Assembly (NCBI GenBank): GCA_947631705.1
Contig: CANRMJ010000012.1
Coordinates: 1 to 40,558, forward strand
Origin: an uncultured Clostridia bacterium
GTDB taxonomy: Bacteria; Bacillota; Clostridia; Oscillospirales; Acutalibacteraceae
Reading direction: 5' to 3'
Length of the DNA: 40,558 bases
In this document: piece by piece, positions 9,460 through 17,890 of the stretch
Numbering within the stretch: position 1 is the stretch's first letter
Layout: each line of letters begins with the position of its first letter
Notes under the pieces: model-generated
Told to the model about the DNA's origin: nothing
Database searches by the model: none
The model's input: the letters and a program-made list of their open reading frames with translations, nothing else
Program-made: the position numbers and the translations under genes

Positions 9460-10766
9460 TAAATATTGTCCTCCGTGAATATGCTTACGGCAATAACGTT
9501 TTTTGTTGAACTGTTGACGGCAACACGCTCGTCAACACAATAGCCGCAAACGCCTATAACTCCGAGTTCATCAGAAATAACGGGAATTTTGTTACGAATT
9601 TCTATTGGTATTCCCAGCTCGTTATAGAGCTTTTTCAAAGTTTTTGTGCAGCCGCGCCTCAATGGAGTGATTTTATCACCCTCACGTCTGCTTCTGATTA
9701 CTACACTGCCAATTATTTTATCACAGTCGCAGTAAAAATCAAACTTTTTATTATATAATTCACATTTATTTAAAAATTCCTCAGCGGAAAATAATGATTT
9801 TTCAAATTTGTAAATCCCATTTTTTTCGGAATCGGAAAAATAAACGGCACGCAATCTGTTTTTAGCGGAAACAGCAAATAAATTTCCGCTGATCTGAGTC
9901 CTGCCTGATGAATAAACAAGCTTTAAAATTTCGCGTATATGATTTTCGCTGAAAACAAAATTATAATTTGAAAAGAATTTAATTAAAACCCTTTTTATTA
10001 TTGAAACATGATACTCTCTTAATTTAAGCGTATTCAGCTCTCCGTTTTCACAAACAAGATTATATGCCGATTCGGCACTTTTTTCAATAAAAGAGCAATC
10101 CTCATTTGAACTCTCAATAAAGCGCAGCGCCGCACGCTCAAATTCGGGATTCATCGCTTTGAATAACGGAAAAATATTATTTCTTACGTAATTTCTTTCA
10201 TATTTATCGCTGTTATTTGTTGAATCAACGCAATACTTAATATTTCTGCCGTTGAGGTAATCTCTGATTTCGGAGCCTGTAACAAACAACAGGGGGCGAA
10301 TTATTTTGCCCCTTTTAACAGGAATCCCGCAGGCTCCTTTAAGCGACATTCCCCTTGCAAGACGCATCAAAACGGTTTCTATGTTGTCTGAAAGATTATG
10401 CGCCGTTGCGATTTTATCACATTCGATCGTATCAAAAAATTCATAACGCCTGTTACGGCTGTATTCCTCAACGCTTTTACCGGCAATACGCGCCTCTTTT
10501 TCGGCTTTGATATGAAGAGTGTGGCACTCAATATTATTGTCGCGGCAGAATTTTTCGGTGAATTCACAATCGGAAAGACTGTCCTTTCCCCGAATACCGT
10601 GCTCAATATGAGCAGCTTTAAGCGTTAAATTATATTCTTCTCTTATTTCTATAAGAAATTTTGCAAGAAAAACGGAATCTGCGCCGCCGGAAATGGCAAT
10701 CAAAACAGTATCGCCCTTTGAAATCAGTGAATACCTGTTTATAGTGTTAAAAACTGTATCATTCAT
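9459..10766 (-). CDS. tilS: tRNA(Ile)-lysidine synthetase TilS
   Basis: Converts C34 of the CAU-anticodon tRNA-Ile to lysidine with ATP, so that it reads AUA; essential. Length is 435 aa from the chosen start. The PP-loop ATP site SGGADS is at residues 26-31, and the C-terminal TilS domain carries [11 protein letters not shown] and [17 protein letters not shown]. The reading frame extends upstream to a TTG at 10808, inside dnaB. The ATG at 10764-10766 is preferred because it places the PP-loop at the family's usual distance from the N-terminus and overlaps the dnaB stop by 8 nt, a coupling arrangement. No strong ribosome binding site is present, which fits translational coupling. Confidence 0.95.
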   Translation of the reverse strand: MNDTVFNTINRYSLISKGDTVLIAISGGADSVFLAKFLIEIREEYNLTLKAAHIEHGIRGKDSLSDCEFTEKFCRDNNIECHTLHIKAEKEARIAGKSVEEYSRNRRYEFFDTIECDKIATAHNLSDNIETVLMRLARGMSLKGACGIPVKRGKIIRPLLFVTGSEIRDYLNGRNIKYCVDSTNNSDKYERNYVRNNIFPLFKAMNPEFERAALRFIESSNEDCSFIEKSAESAYNLVCENGELNTLKLREYHVSIIKRVLIKFFSNYNFVFSENHIREILKLVYSSGRTQISGNLFAVSAKNRLRAVYFSDSEKNGIYKFEKSLFSAEEFLNKCELYNKKFDFYCDCDKIIGSVVIRSRREGDKITPLRRGCTKTLKKLYNELGIPIEIRNKIPVISDELGVIGVCGYCVDERVAVNSSTKNVIAVSIFTEDNI

Positions 10767-12132
10767 ACTTTTTTTCAAGACTTCTGAATCTTGTAAATTC
10801 CTTATCAAATGTCATCTCAATAGTTCCTGTTGCACCGTGGCGGTTTTTGGCAACAATAAGCTCCGTAAGATTAGCATCAATTTCCTCCTGCTTGTCCTCA
10901 TCAAATTCACCGCGGTAATAATCCTCGCGATAAAGGAACATAACTATATCCGCATCCTGCTCAATTGAACCCGAATCTCTTAAATCGGAAAGCTGGGGTT
11001 TATGGCTTTTTCCCCTGCCCTCTGTGCCTCTTGAAAGCTGAGCGCAGCAAATTACGGGTATGTTTAAATCCTTTGCGAGCATTTTGAGATTTCTTGTAAT
11101 TTCGGCAATTTCCTGCACACGGTTATCTTTACGAGTCGGTGACTGCAAAAGTCCAAGATAGTCAATAATAACAGCGTCAACGTTCTTGAGCCGCCTTACA
11201 CATGATTTGATTTTCGGAACGGTGATGGAAGAAGTGTCGTCAAGATAGAGCTCCACTTTTTCATATTCACCCGCGGCATTACCGAGCCTTATCCACTCAT
11301 CGTCGCTTAACTCTCCTGTTCGCAGCTTTTGACTCGGAACTCCCGCTCTTGCGGCCAAAAGTCTTTCCGCAAGCTGTTCTTTCGTCATTTCAAGACTGAA
11401 AAATACGCATTTCTTTTTTGAAATCATTGTAATGTTCTGCGCAAGATTAAGCGCAAACGATGTTTTGCCCATCGCGGGTCGAGCGCCTATGAGAATCAAA
11501 TCCGATTTATTCAGACCTGTTATGTACTTATCAAGCATACCAAAGCCTGTCGGGATCGCTTTGTATTGCTCTTTATCATCACCCGTAAGCTTATATAGCC
11601 TGTCATAAACGCCGTTAATTATTACATCGGATATTTTCCTCGGACCGTCTACGTCAAGACCCTTGCGTATATCGTAAATGGTCTGCTCTGCCCAATCAAG
11701 CAAAGCGCTTGCGTCCGCGCCGCTGTTTGTTGCCTGTTCTATAACACTCTGCGAAGTAACTATAAGAGAACGAAGGTGGAACTGCTCCTCAATGATATTT
11801 GCATAAGTTTCAACATTTGCGGTTGAAGGCACGCTGTCTCTTAAAGTCAGCAGATATTCTCTGCCGCCGGAAACATCATAATGACCCTCTTTTGCAAGTA
11901 CGTCCGCAATAACAACCGGGTCAATTTTTGCTTTTGAGCCCGTATACATCGAAATCATTGAGCCGTATATTGCCCTGTGCTGAGGAAGATAGAAATACTC
12001 CTGCCGCACTTTTCCCACAATTTGCTCCATACAGTCGGGGTTTATAAGAACAGCGCCCAAAATTGCCTGTTCAGCCTCAAGGCTGTATGGCAGAGTTATT
12101 GAATTTGATATATTTGCATTTACATCTGCCAT
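10759..12132 (-). CDS. dnaB: Replicative DNA helicase DnaB
   Basis: Hexameric 5'-3' helicase at the replication fork, 457 aa, a typical length. The N-terminal domain opens with LPYSLEAEQAILGAVL. The RecA-like domain has Walker A ARPAMGKTSFALNLA near residue 217, Walker B VIIDYLGLL, and the DnaB motif SDLRDSGSIEQDADIVMFLY. No intein interrupts it. The ribosome binding site AAGGTGAT precedes the ATG. It follows rplI by 35 nt, the conserved rplI-dnaB order of Firmicutes, and overlaps tilS by 8 nt. Confidence 0.98.
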   Translation of the reverse strand: MADVNANISNSITLPYSLEAEQAILGAVLINPDCMEQIVGKVRQEYFYLPQHRAIYGSMISMYTGSKAKIDPVVIADVLAKEGHYDVSGGREYLLTLRDSVPSTANVETYANIIEEQFHLRSLIVTSQSVIEQATNSGADASALLDWAEQTIYDIRKGLDVDGPRKISDVIINGVYDRLYKLTGDDKEQYKAIPTGFGMLDKYITGLNKSDLILIGARPAMGKTSFALNLAQNITMISKKKCVFFSLEMTKEQLAERLLAARAGVPSQKLRTGELSDDEWIRLGNAAGEYEKVELYLDDTSSITVPKIKSCVRRLKNVDAVIIDYLGLLQSPTRKDNRVQEIAEITRNLKMLAKDLNIPVICCAQLSRGTEGRGKSHKPQLSDLRDSGSIEQDADIVMFLYREDYYRGEFDEDKQEEIDANLTELIVAKNRHGATGTIEMTFDKEFTRFRSLEKKYE

Positions 12133-12167
12133 ATAATCACCTTATTGCAAATAAATGAATATGTAAT

Positions 12168-12611
12168 TCAGGCCTCTGTTACCTGAATATAAATTTTTGC
12201 CGTTATTCCCTGATAAATTTTAATTTCCGCCTCACTGGTGCCGAACTGCTTTATATCATCCATTAATATCTTTCTCTTGTCAATGTCAAGGTTAAGATCC
12301 GATTTGATTTTAGCGGAAATATCTTTTGCGGTAACAGAACCGAAAAGCTTGCCGTTTGCTCCTGCTCTTGCGGAAACCTTGAATGTTTTTCCGTTGAGCT
12401 TTGCGGCGTCGGCTTGAGCGGCCTTAATTTCCTGCTCTTTGTGATATTTCTTGGCTTTTTCCTTGTTGTTGAAATCGTTCATAGCGGCGGCGTTTGCCTC
12501 GGTTGCGAGTCCTTTCGGAAAGAGAAAATTTCTCGCGTATCCGTCTGAAGCCTCAACAAGATCGCCCTTTTTTCCCAAACTTTTTACGTCCTGTTTTAAA
12601 ATTACTTTCAT
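12168..12611 (-). CDS. rplI: 50S ribosomal protein L9
   Basis: Large-subunit protein that binds 23S rRNA near the L1 stalk base and helps keep the reading frame, 147 aa. The N-terminal rRNA-binding domain is recognisable from MKVILKQDVKSLGKKGD and GYARNFLFPKGLA (the L9 signature), followed by the long Ala/Lys-rich connecting helix and the C-terminal domain ending in IYIQVTEA. GGAGG lies 6 nt before the start and overlaps the stop of the RNase J gene, so the two are translationally close. It is the second gene of the operon. Confidence 0.98.
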   Translation of the reverse strand: MKVILKQDVKSLGKKGDLVEASDGYARNFLFPKGLATEANAAAMNDFNNKEKAKKYHKEQEIKAAQADAAKLNGKTFKVSARAGANGKLFGSVTAKDISAKIKSDLNLDIDKRKILMDDIKQFGTSEAEIKIYQGITAKIYIQVTEA

Positions 12612-12621
12612 ATCTGTCCTC

Positions 12622-14397
12622 CTATATTTCCATAAGAATCGGCAAAATCATCGGGCTGCGCTTTGTTTTTTCATACATAAGACGTGAAATTTCATCACGC
12701 AGCTTTGATTTTACACTATTCCAGTCATGATATCTGCTGTCATATGTTTCATCAATCACTCTGCAAGCAAGATCACGCGCTGAATTCATAAGCTCCTCGC
12801 TCTCTCGAACGTAAACAAATCCGCGGCTTACAATATCAGGTCCGCTCTCTATTTCGCCGGTTTCTGTATTTATTGTGGCAACAACGATAATAAGACCGTC
12901 CTGCGAAAGGTGTTTTCTGTCGTTAAGAACAATGTTGCCCACGTCGCCAACACCTATTCCGTCAACGTAAATTTCCCCGCTGGGTACCGTGTCTATATTT
13001 TTTATACCGTCCTCGGATATTTCAATATAATCGCCTATATTGCCCACATAAATATTATCTCGTCCGAATCCCATTGACTGAGCAAGGAGAGCGTGTTTTT
13101 GCAGATGCTTTTGCTCACCGTGCACGGGAAGGAAAAACTTGGGTTTTATTATACCCATCATCAATTTCAGCTCTTCCTGGCAGGCGTGACCCGAAACGTG
13201 TACCTCATACATTTTTTCATAAATAACCTCAATACCGCGTTTCATAAGCTCGTTAACAACATTGCCCACCATTTTTTCGTTGCCCGGAATCGGTGTTGCG
13301 GAAATAATAACATAATCATTCGGGGACGCAACAACTTTTCTGTGTTCGCCGAACGCGATTTTTGTGAGCGCGCTCATTGGTTCACCCTGAGAACCTGTTG
13401 TTATTATCACAAGATTTTCATCTTGATAATCTTTTATATTATCAATATTTATAAGAATGTTTTCGGGAACATTTAAATAACCGAGCTCTTCGCCGACCTG
13501 AACAAGGTTTTCAAGACTTCTGCCAACAACGGCAACCTTTCTTTTAAGCTGCTGCGCAACGTCTATAATCTGCTGAACGCGATGAATATTTGATGCAAAT
13601 GTGGCAACAACTATTCTTCGTTTTCCCGCCTTTCTGAAAAGGTTTGCAAATGATTCCCCAACCGTTCTTTCACTCATCGTGTATCCGGGACGTTCGGCGT
13701 TTGTTGAGTCCTGAAACAGTGCAAGAACGCCTTTTTTGCCGTATTCGGCAAATCTTGTAAGGTCTATCATATCGCCGTCAACAGGCGTTGTGTCAATCTT
13801 AAAATCACCTGTGTGTATAAGAATACCGGCGGGGCAACGAACAGCAAGCCCAACCGCGTCGGGAATTGAATGATTAACATGAATCAGTTCAATATTAAAC
13901 GAACCGAGCGTGATATTATCGTGCGGCTTTATTTCAACGAGTTTTGCGCTTTCAAGAAGATTATGTTCTCTTAATTTTCCTTTAATAAGCCCTATAGTCA
14001 GCTTTGTAGCGTAAATAGGAATATTTACTTTTTTCAGCAAATAAGCAATTCCGCCAATATGGTCTTCGTGACCGTGAGTTATAATAAGTCCTCTGATTTT
14101 ATCGGCATTTTTTTCAATATAAGTAAAATCGGGTATAACGAGATCAACACCGGGCAGCTCTTCACCGGGAAAAGCAATTCCGCAATCAACAATAAACATA
14201 TCTTCATTATACTCAAAAACAGTCATATTCTTGCCAATTTCGTTCATTCCGCCCAAAAAAGCAACACGAACAGACTCCTTCTTCTTCGGTGGATGAAGAG
14301 AGGGTTTCTTGTTAACCTTACGGTAAGTATAATATCGCTTTTGGGAATTCCGTTTTCCCGAAGCGGTTTTATCGTAAGGCATATTCTGTTTTGACAT
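12622..14397 (-). CDS. rnj: Ribonuclease J
   Basis: Metallo-beta-lactamase/beta-CASP nuclease with 5'-3' exo- and endoribonuclease activity; with RNase Y it leads mRNA decay in Firmicutes lacking RNase E. It is 591 aa, about 35-40 residues longer than Bacillus RNase J1 because of a Lys/Arg/Tyr-rich N-terminal extension (residues 1-40). The fold starts at VRVAFLGGMNEIGKNM. The zinc motif HGHEDHIGG is at 108-116, with later ligands in IHTGDFKID and the beta-CASP region VSGHACQEELKLM. Ribosome binding site AAGGAG. Here it heads the rplI-dnaB-tilS-ftsH operon, a place often held by gdpP (yybT) in Firmicutes. Confidence 0.95.
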   Translation of the reverse strand: MSKQNMPYDKTASGKRNSQKRYYTYRKVNKKPSLHPPKKKESVRVAFLGGMNEIGKNMTVFEYNEDMFIVDCGIAFPGEELPGVDLVIPDFTYIEKNADKIRGLIITHGHEDHIGGIAYLLKKVNIPIYATKLTIGLIKGKLREHNLLESAKLVEIKPHDNITLGSFNIELIHVNHSIPDAVGLAVRCPAGILIHTGDFKIDTTPVDGDMIDLTRFAEYGKKGVLALFQDSTNAERPGYTMSERTVGESFANLFRKAGKRRIVVATFASNIHRVQQIIDVAQQLKRKVAVVGRSLENLVQVGEELGYLNVPENILINIDNIKDYQDENLVIITTGSQGEPMSALTKIAFGEHRKVVASPNDYVIISATPIPGNEKMVGNVVNELMKRGIEVIYEKMYEVHVSGHACQEELKLMMGIIKPKFFLPVHGEQKHLQKHALLAQSMGFGRDNIYVGNIGDYIEISEDGIKNIDTVPSGEIYVDGIGVGDVGNIVLNDRKHLSQDGLIIVVATINTETGEIESGPDIVSRGFVYVRESEELMNSARDLACRVIDETYDSRYHDWNSVKSKLRDEISRLMYEKTKRSPMILPILMEI

Positions 14398-14444
14398 TAA
14401 ATTTACTCCTTTTAAATAATTTTCCGAACATTAAAATTAGATAT

Positions 14445-14473
14445 ATAATATATTATATTCGTCGAAATGTCAA
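14445..14473 (-). promoter_or_regulatory. Promoter of the RNase J operon
   Basis: Minus strand TTGACA (14468-14473), 17-nt spacer, TATTAT (14445-14450). It is back to back with the rnhA promoter on the other strand. Confidence 0.8.
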
Positions 14474-14485
14474 GTAAGTTACATA

Positions 14486-14514
14486 TTGATTATTACCTAA
14501 AATAATGTTAATAT
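14486..14514 (+). promoter_or_regulatory. rnhA promoter
   Basis: TTGATT (14486-14491), 17-nt spacer, TAATAT (14509-14514), leaving a short leader of about 15 nt that holds the ribosome binding site AGGTGA. Confidence 0.65.
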
Positions 14515-14535
14515 ATTCCCTCAGGTGAATAAAAA

Positions 14536-14973
14536 ATGAAAAATGTTGAGATTTATACGGACGGAGCTTGCAGCGGGAATCCCGGAAAGGGCGGCTGGGG
14601 CGCAATTCTGATATACAAAAACGAAAAGAAAGAGCTCTGCGGCGCCGCTGCCGACACTACAAACAACAGAATGGAGCTCACGGCGGTGATTGAGGCTTTG
14701 AAGGCTTTAAAATTTCCATGCTCGGTTAATCTGACCACAGATTCTAAATACGTTTGCGACGCTATAAATAAAGGCTGGGTTTATTTATGGCGAAAAAACG
14801 GTTGGAAAAAAGCAGACAAAAAGCCTGCTTTAAACGTTGATTTATGGGAGGAGCTGCTGCCTCTGCTTGAAAAGCACAGCGTAACCTTTAATTGGGTAAA
14901 AGGACACAGCGGTCACCCCTATAATGAAAGGTGCGACAGAATGGCTGTCAGAGAATATTTAAAGCTGCAATGA
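14536..14973 (+). CDS. rnhA: Ribonuclease HI
   Basis: Cleaves the RNA strand of RNA-DNA hybrids (R-loops, Okazaki primers), 145 aa. All catalytic residues are visible: Asp9 ([11 protein letters not shown]), Glu47 (NRMEL), Asp69 (TTDSKYV), His124 (VKGHSGH) and Asp134 (NERCDRMA). The basic handle region [13 protein letters not shown] is present, so it is the E. coli-like type. Its stop overlaps the end of the convergent acyltransferase-like gene by 15 nt, with no terminator in between. Confidence 0.97.
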   Translation: MKNVEIYTDGACSGNPGKGGWGAILIYKNEKKELCGAAADTTNNRMELTAVIEALKALKFPCSVNLTTDSKYVCDAINKGWVYLWRKNGWKKADKKPALNVDLWEELLPLLEKHSVTFNWVKGHSGHPYNERCDRMAVREYLKLQ

Positions 14974-15777
14974 CATCATATCCGCTTTGATATATCCTAC
15001 TCCTATTCCGAATTTACCGCCTTGTTTAATATATTTCTTTGCCGATTTCTGAAGAGACGTTCTCTGCGCATAGCAATCGGCAATTATTTTTCTTTTGCCG
15101 AAAATTCTTTCAATCGCCTGATTTTCATAATTCAAGGAATACGCAATGCTGAAAAGGGATTGAAATTTAATAATATTAGAGTTTTCATCCATAAACTTTA
15201 TGTTGTCCCGATACAAAAGCCAACTTTCACAGAAAAAATAATCATATCTGTATTCGGGAAAATAGCGTTTAAAAAACGTCCTCGCCGCTTTGATTGACTC
15301 TATGCAGTCATTCAGAATAAGCTTGTTGCCCTGCGGTATATGAATATAGATAAGGCTGTCTCCAAATTTAAAAGGCAGCTTATCATATTGCAAGGTCGGA
15401 TTGACCGCTTTGTAAAATTGGAACTGCAATCTGCCGATTCTGAAAATTTCACAGTAAATGTGATTCTTTATCCAGTTATAATTGCGAAGTCCCCTGTTTG
15501 AATTGTTTTCACACCATATGCCAATATCGTCCATCGTAGCGAAAAATATTTCTTCTCCGATTCCAAGCGACTTATATTTTTCAAAGGTCGTTTCTGCCGA
15601 TTTTAAAACCACGGCAAGCCTCGTCAAATCGCTTTTTAATACAAGGCATTTTGTCTTTCCTGAAAGAAAAGACTCGGAAAGGCGCAGAATACCGTCCTCG
15701 TTTTTTTCAACAAGGGCGGCAGCTTTCGCTTTTAACGCAGCGTCAATATTGATTTTATCAATGATTTCATTATTCAT
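14959..15777 (-). CDS. Acyltransferase-like protein with N-terminal NAT_N-like and C-terminal GNAT_C-like parts
   Basis: 272 aa; substrate unknown. The middle and C-terminal half fit the GNAT-like family often annotated only as acyltransferase-domain protein: [51 protein letters not shown] and NIIKFQSLF follow one another in the order I recall for that family. The frame extends up to 15849, but the ATG at 15775-15777 is chosen because it overlaps the preceding gene's stop by 8 nt (ATGAATAA) and removes an odd Arg-rich leader. It is the second gene of a two-gene unit with the membrane protein upstream. Its 3' end overlaps rnhA by 15 nt. The assignment is from memory of conserved blocks, so moderately sure. 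Confidence 0.65.
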   Translation of the reverse strand: MNNEIIDKINIDAALKAKAAALVEKNEDGILRLSESFLSGKTKCLVLKSDLTRLAVVLKSAETTFEKYKSLGIGEEIFFATMDDIGIWCENNSNRGLRNYNWIKNHIYCEIFRIGRLQFQFYKAVNPTLQYDKLPFKFGDSLIYIHIPQGNKLILNDCIESIKAARTFFKRYFPEYRYDYFFCESWLLYRDNIKFMDENSNIIKFQSLFSIAYSLNYENQAIERIFGKRKIIADCYAQRTSLQKSAKKYIKQGGKFGIGVGYIKADMMSLQL

Positions 15778-16402
15778 TTTCCGGCTGTGAACTTCCCTGC
15801 GCCTCAGCCGAGGATGCTGTTTCCGAAGCCGGCGCGGAAGTTGTTTCATACTTACTCATAAGCCCGCTTGACACAATAAATTTCACTTCATATTTGATGC
15901 CGTATTCTTCAAGCAACGGCAGAATTTCCTGACCGAGAAATGTGTCGTCGGCATTTTCATTCTGAACAATAAACGAAGAGCCCTCGGGCAAATATTTGAT
16001 TTCACGGGAAAGACCGTTAAGTCCGTCAACTTCTTCGCCCTCAAAAAATATATATGTTCCCTTGACTGTTATATAGCCCTCAAACTTGTTTTCGGGCTCT
16101 GTAAGATATGTAGGGCGCGTTGCGGAGGTTTCTTCAACAGGCTCCGGCTGTTTGAAAACGCCGCCGAAATATAAGCCGCAAAATACGGCAACAACAGCAA
16201 CAACGGCAACAACAGCATATGGCCACTTCTTTTTCTTTTTTACTCTTTTGAAACGGTGACGTTCAAGAGTAGCGCTGCTGTCTGACTCACCGTGAGTGGT
16301 GTCAACTTCAACAACGCTTGCGGTTTCACGATAAGACGCGTCTGTGATTTTATGCACGATCAGCGGACTGTCTAACCTTTCCTCTTCTAATTCATCAGAC
16401 AT
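15770..16402 (-). CDS. Single-pass membrane protein of unknown function
   Basis: 210 aa, not recognised. An acidic and Ser/Thr-rich cytoplasmic N-terminus is followed by a KKKKK patch and one transmembrane helix (about residues 64-84, Ala/Val-rich). The outside part has a compact domain of about 75 residues (from GYITVKGTYIFF to EVKFIVSSGLMS) and a Ser/Ala/Glu linker-like tail. The alternating strand pattern, with GTYIFFEGEEV and then SFIVQNENAD, is vaguely like an ExbD/TolR periplasmic domain, but this is a guess. Ribosome binding site AAGGAAAT. It overlaps the acyltransferase-like gene by 8 nt, so the two are co-translated and may act together at the envelope. Confidence 0.6.
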   Translation of the reverse strand: MSDELEEERLDSPLIVHKITDASYRETASVVEVDTTHGESDSSATLERHRFKRVKKKKKWPYAVVAVVAVVAVFCGLYFGGVFKQPEPVEETSATRPTYLTEPENKFEGYITVKGTYIFFEGEEVDGLNGLSREIKYLPEGSSFIVQNENADDTFLGQEILPLLEEYGIKYEVKFIVSSGLMSKYETTSAPASETASSAEAQGSSQPENE

Positions 16403-16454
16403 ATTTTATTTCCTTTTCAAATTCATAATTATTTATCGGTTTGAGATATATAAT

Positions 16455-16483
16455 ATATTAGCACACTTCAGTATTTTTTTCAA
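16455..16483 (-). promoter_or_regulatory. Promoter of the membrane protein / acyltransferase-like pair
   Basis: Minus strand TTGAAA (16478-16483), 17-nt spacer, TAATAT (16455-16460). Its -35 box lies 7 bp from the -35 box of the ROK kinase promoter on the other strand. Confidence 0.65.
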
Positions 16484-16490
16484 TATTTCA

Positions 16491-16519
16491 TTGAATTTAC
16501 CGATTATCATTGCTATAAT
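16491..16519 (+). promoter_or_regulatory. ROK kinase promoter, extended -10
   Basis: TTGAAT (16491-16496), 17-nt spacer, TATAAT (16514-16519) preceded by TGC. Confidence 0.8.
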
Positions 16520-16551
16520 TTATTTAAAGCGAGCGAAATAAAGGTGATAAT

Positions 16552-17433
16552 ATGAAAATACTTTCATTTGACATCGGCGGAACCAATATAAAATACGCCC
16601 TTTGCAATGAAAAATTCGTTCTTTCGGAAAAACATTCAGTTCCCACAGAGGCACCTCTCGGAGGTCAGCACATTATCAACAAAATCATTGATATAATTGA
16701 GAGCTACGGAGACATAGACCGCGTTGCGGTGAGCACAGCGGGTCAGGTTGATTCGGAAAACGGAATTGTTGTTTATTCAACAGACAATATACCGTATTAC
16801 ACGGGAATGATGGTAAAAAAAATAATTGAAAATAAAACAGGAATACCCGCATATGTTGAAAACGACGTAAATGCCGCCGCGCTGGGAGAAGCGGTATTCG
16901 GAGCCGCAAAGGGCGCGAAAGACTTTATATGCCTAAATTTCGGAACAGGAATTGGCGGCGCTGTTTACCTCAATAATAAGCTCTACAAAGGAATGACTTC
17001 TTCGGCGGGTGAATTCGGGCATATAATCACCCACGCCGGCGGCAGACCTTGCACCTGCGGCGGTGAAGGCTGCTTTGAGCAGTATGCATCCGCAAAGGCG
17101 CTGATTAACGATGTTAAAAAGGTTGCGGGAAAAACAATGAACGGCTTTGAGATTTTCAAAGAAGAAAATTTTTCAAACCCGGAAATCCGTCATGTTATAG
17201 ATACTTGGATAGATGAAATCATAATCGGCTTAAAGAGTATTATATACTCATTTAATCCATCGCTGATTGTTTTGGGCGGCGGAATTATGAACGAGGATTA
17301 CATCGTTGAACTAATAGACAGAAAAATTTATAAACAGCTTATGGACAACTACAGAAAAGTTAATATTGTAAACACCGCCCTCGGAAACGACGCCGCGCTA
17401 CTCGGAGTCGCCTACGAAGCATCAAAATTATAA
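16552..17433 (+). CDS. ROK family sugar kinase (glucokinase-like)
   Basis: Predicted cytoplasmic ATP-dependent hexose kinase, 293 aa. The phosphate-binding motif DIGGTN is at 7-12, the catalytic Asp in YVENDVNAAALGE (Asp105), the second ATP loop NFGTGIGGAVY (129-139), EFGH at 154-157, and the ROK zinc loop CTCGGEGCFEQ with Cys167, 169 and 174. There is no helix-turn-helix domain, so it is a kinase rather than a NagC/Mlc-type repressor. Substrate (glucose, N-acetylmannosamine, allose or other) cannot be told from sequence. Ribosome binding site AAGGTGAT. Monocistronic between its own promoter and the bidirectional terminator. Confidence 0.9.
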   Translation: MKILSFDIGGTNIKYALCNEKFVLSEKHSVPTEAPLGGQHIINKIIDIIESYGDIDRVAVSTAGQVDSENGIVVYSTDNIPYYTGMMVKKIIENKTGIPAYVENDVNAAALGEAVFGAAKGAKDFICLNFGTGIGGAVYLNNKLYKGMTSSAGEFGHIITHAGGRPCTCGGEGCFEQYASAKALINDVKKVAGKTMNGFEIFKEENFSNPEIRHVIDTWIDEIIIGLKSIIYSFNPSLIVLGGGIMNEDYIVELIDRKIYKQLMDNYRKVNIVNTALGNDAALLGVAYEASKL

Positions 17434-17439
17434 CTAACT

Positions 17440-17474
17440 ATAAAAAAACAGAGCTTTGCGCTCTGTTTTTTTAT
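17440..17474. terminator. Bidirectional terminator between ROK kinase and the GtrA cassette
   Basis: Stem ACAGAGC/GCTCTGT flanked by A7 on one side and T7 on the other, loop TTTGC. The T tract is good on both strands, serving the two convergent units. Confidence 0.93.
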
Positions 17475-17475
17475 A

Positions 17476-17862
17476 CTAAACTTTATAAATCAAAAATTTT
17501 CTAATAAAGAAATTCCAAAGAAATACTATTCCCGTTGCAATTATTTTTGAAATCATTTCATTAATTCCGATCAGATTAACTGCTATCCACATTATCAAAA
17601 GATTCATTAGTAAACCGGCAATGCTTGTAAGATAAATTTTAGCAAGCTCCTTTAAAACGTTTTGCTTTTCCTTAAAAAGAATAATTTTACCAAAAGCCCA
17701 ATTTGCAAAGGTGGAGATAATAAATGCAAGTGCTGTAGCAATCATATAGTTAATTGCGCACATTTTATTAAAAATATAAAACGCTGCCCATTCAACAACT
17801 GTAGCAAGTCCGCCGACTATTACATACAGCGCAAGCTGTTTTAAATTTTCTTTCAATTTCAT
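17476..17862 (-). CDS. GtrA family membrane protein
   Basis: 128 aa with four predicted transmembrane helices. The GtrA signature is visible: ALYVIVGGLATVVEWAAFY at the start, TFANWAFGKIILFK in the middle, and a C-terminal helix ending FFIRKFLIYKV. GtrA proteins are thought to help move undecaprenyl-phosphate-linked sugars across the membrane for glycan decoration. The start is the ATG at 17860-17862 with GAGG 6 nt upstream; an upstream TTG frame extension is rejected. It is last in a three-gene unit with the DUF6020-like and mutase-like genes. Confidence 0.88.
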   Translation of the reverse strand: MKLKENLKQLALYVIVGGLATVVEWAAFYIFNKMCAINYMIATALAFIISTFANWAFGKIILFKEKQNVLKELAKIYLTSIAGLLMNLLIMWIAVNLIGINEMISKIIATGIVFLWNFFIRKFLIYKV

Positions 17863-17890
17863 ATAAGACCTCAAAAATAATTATAACTAT

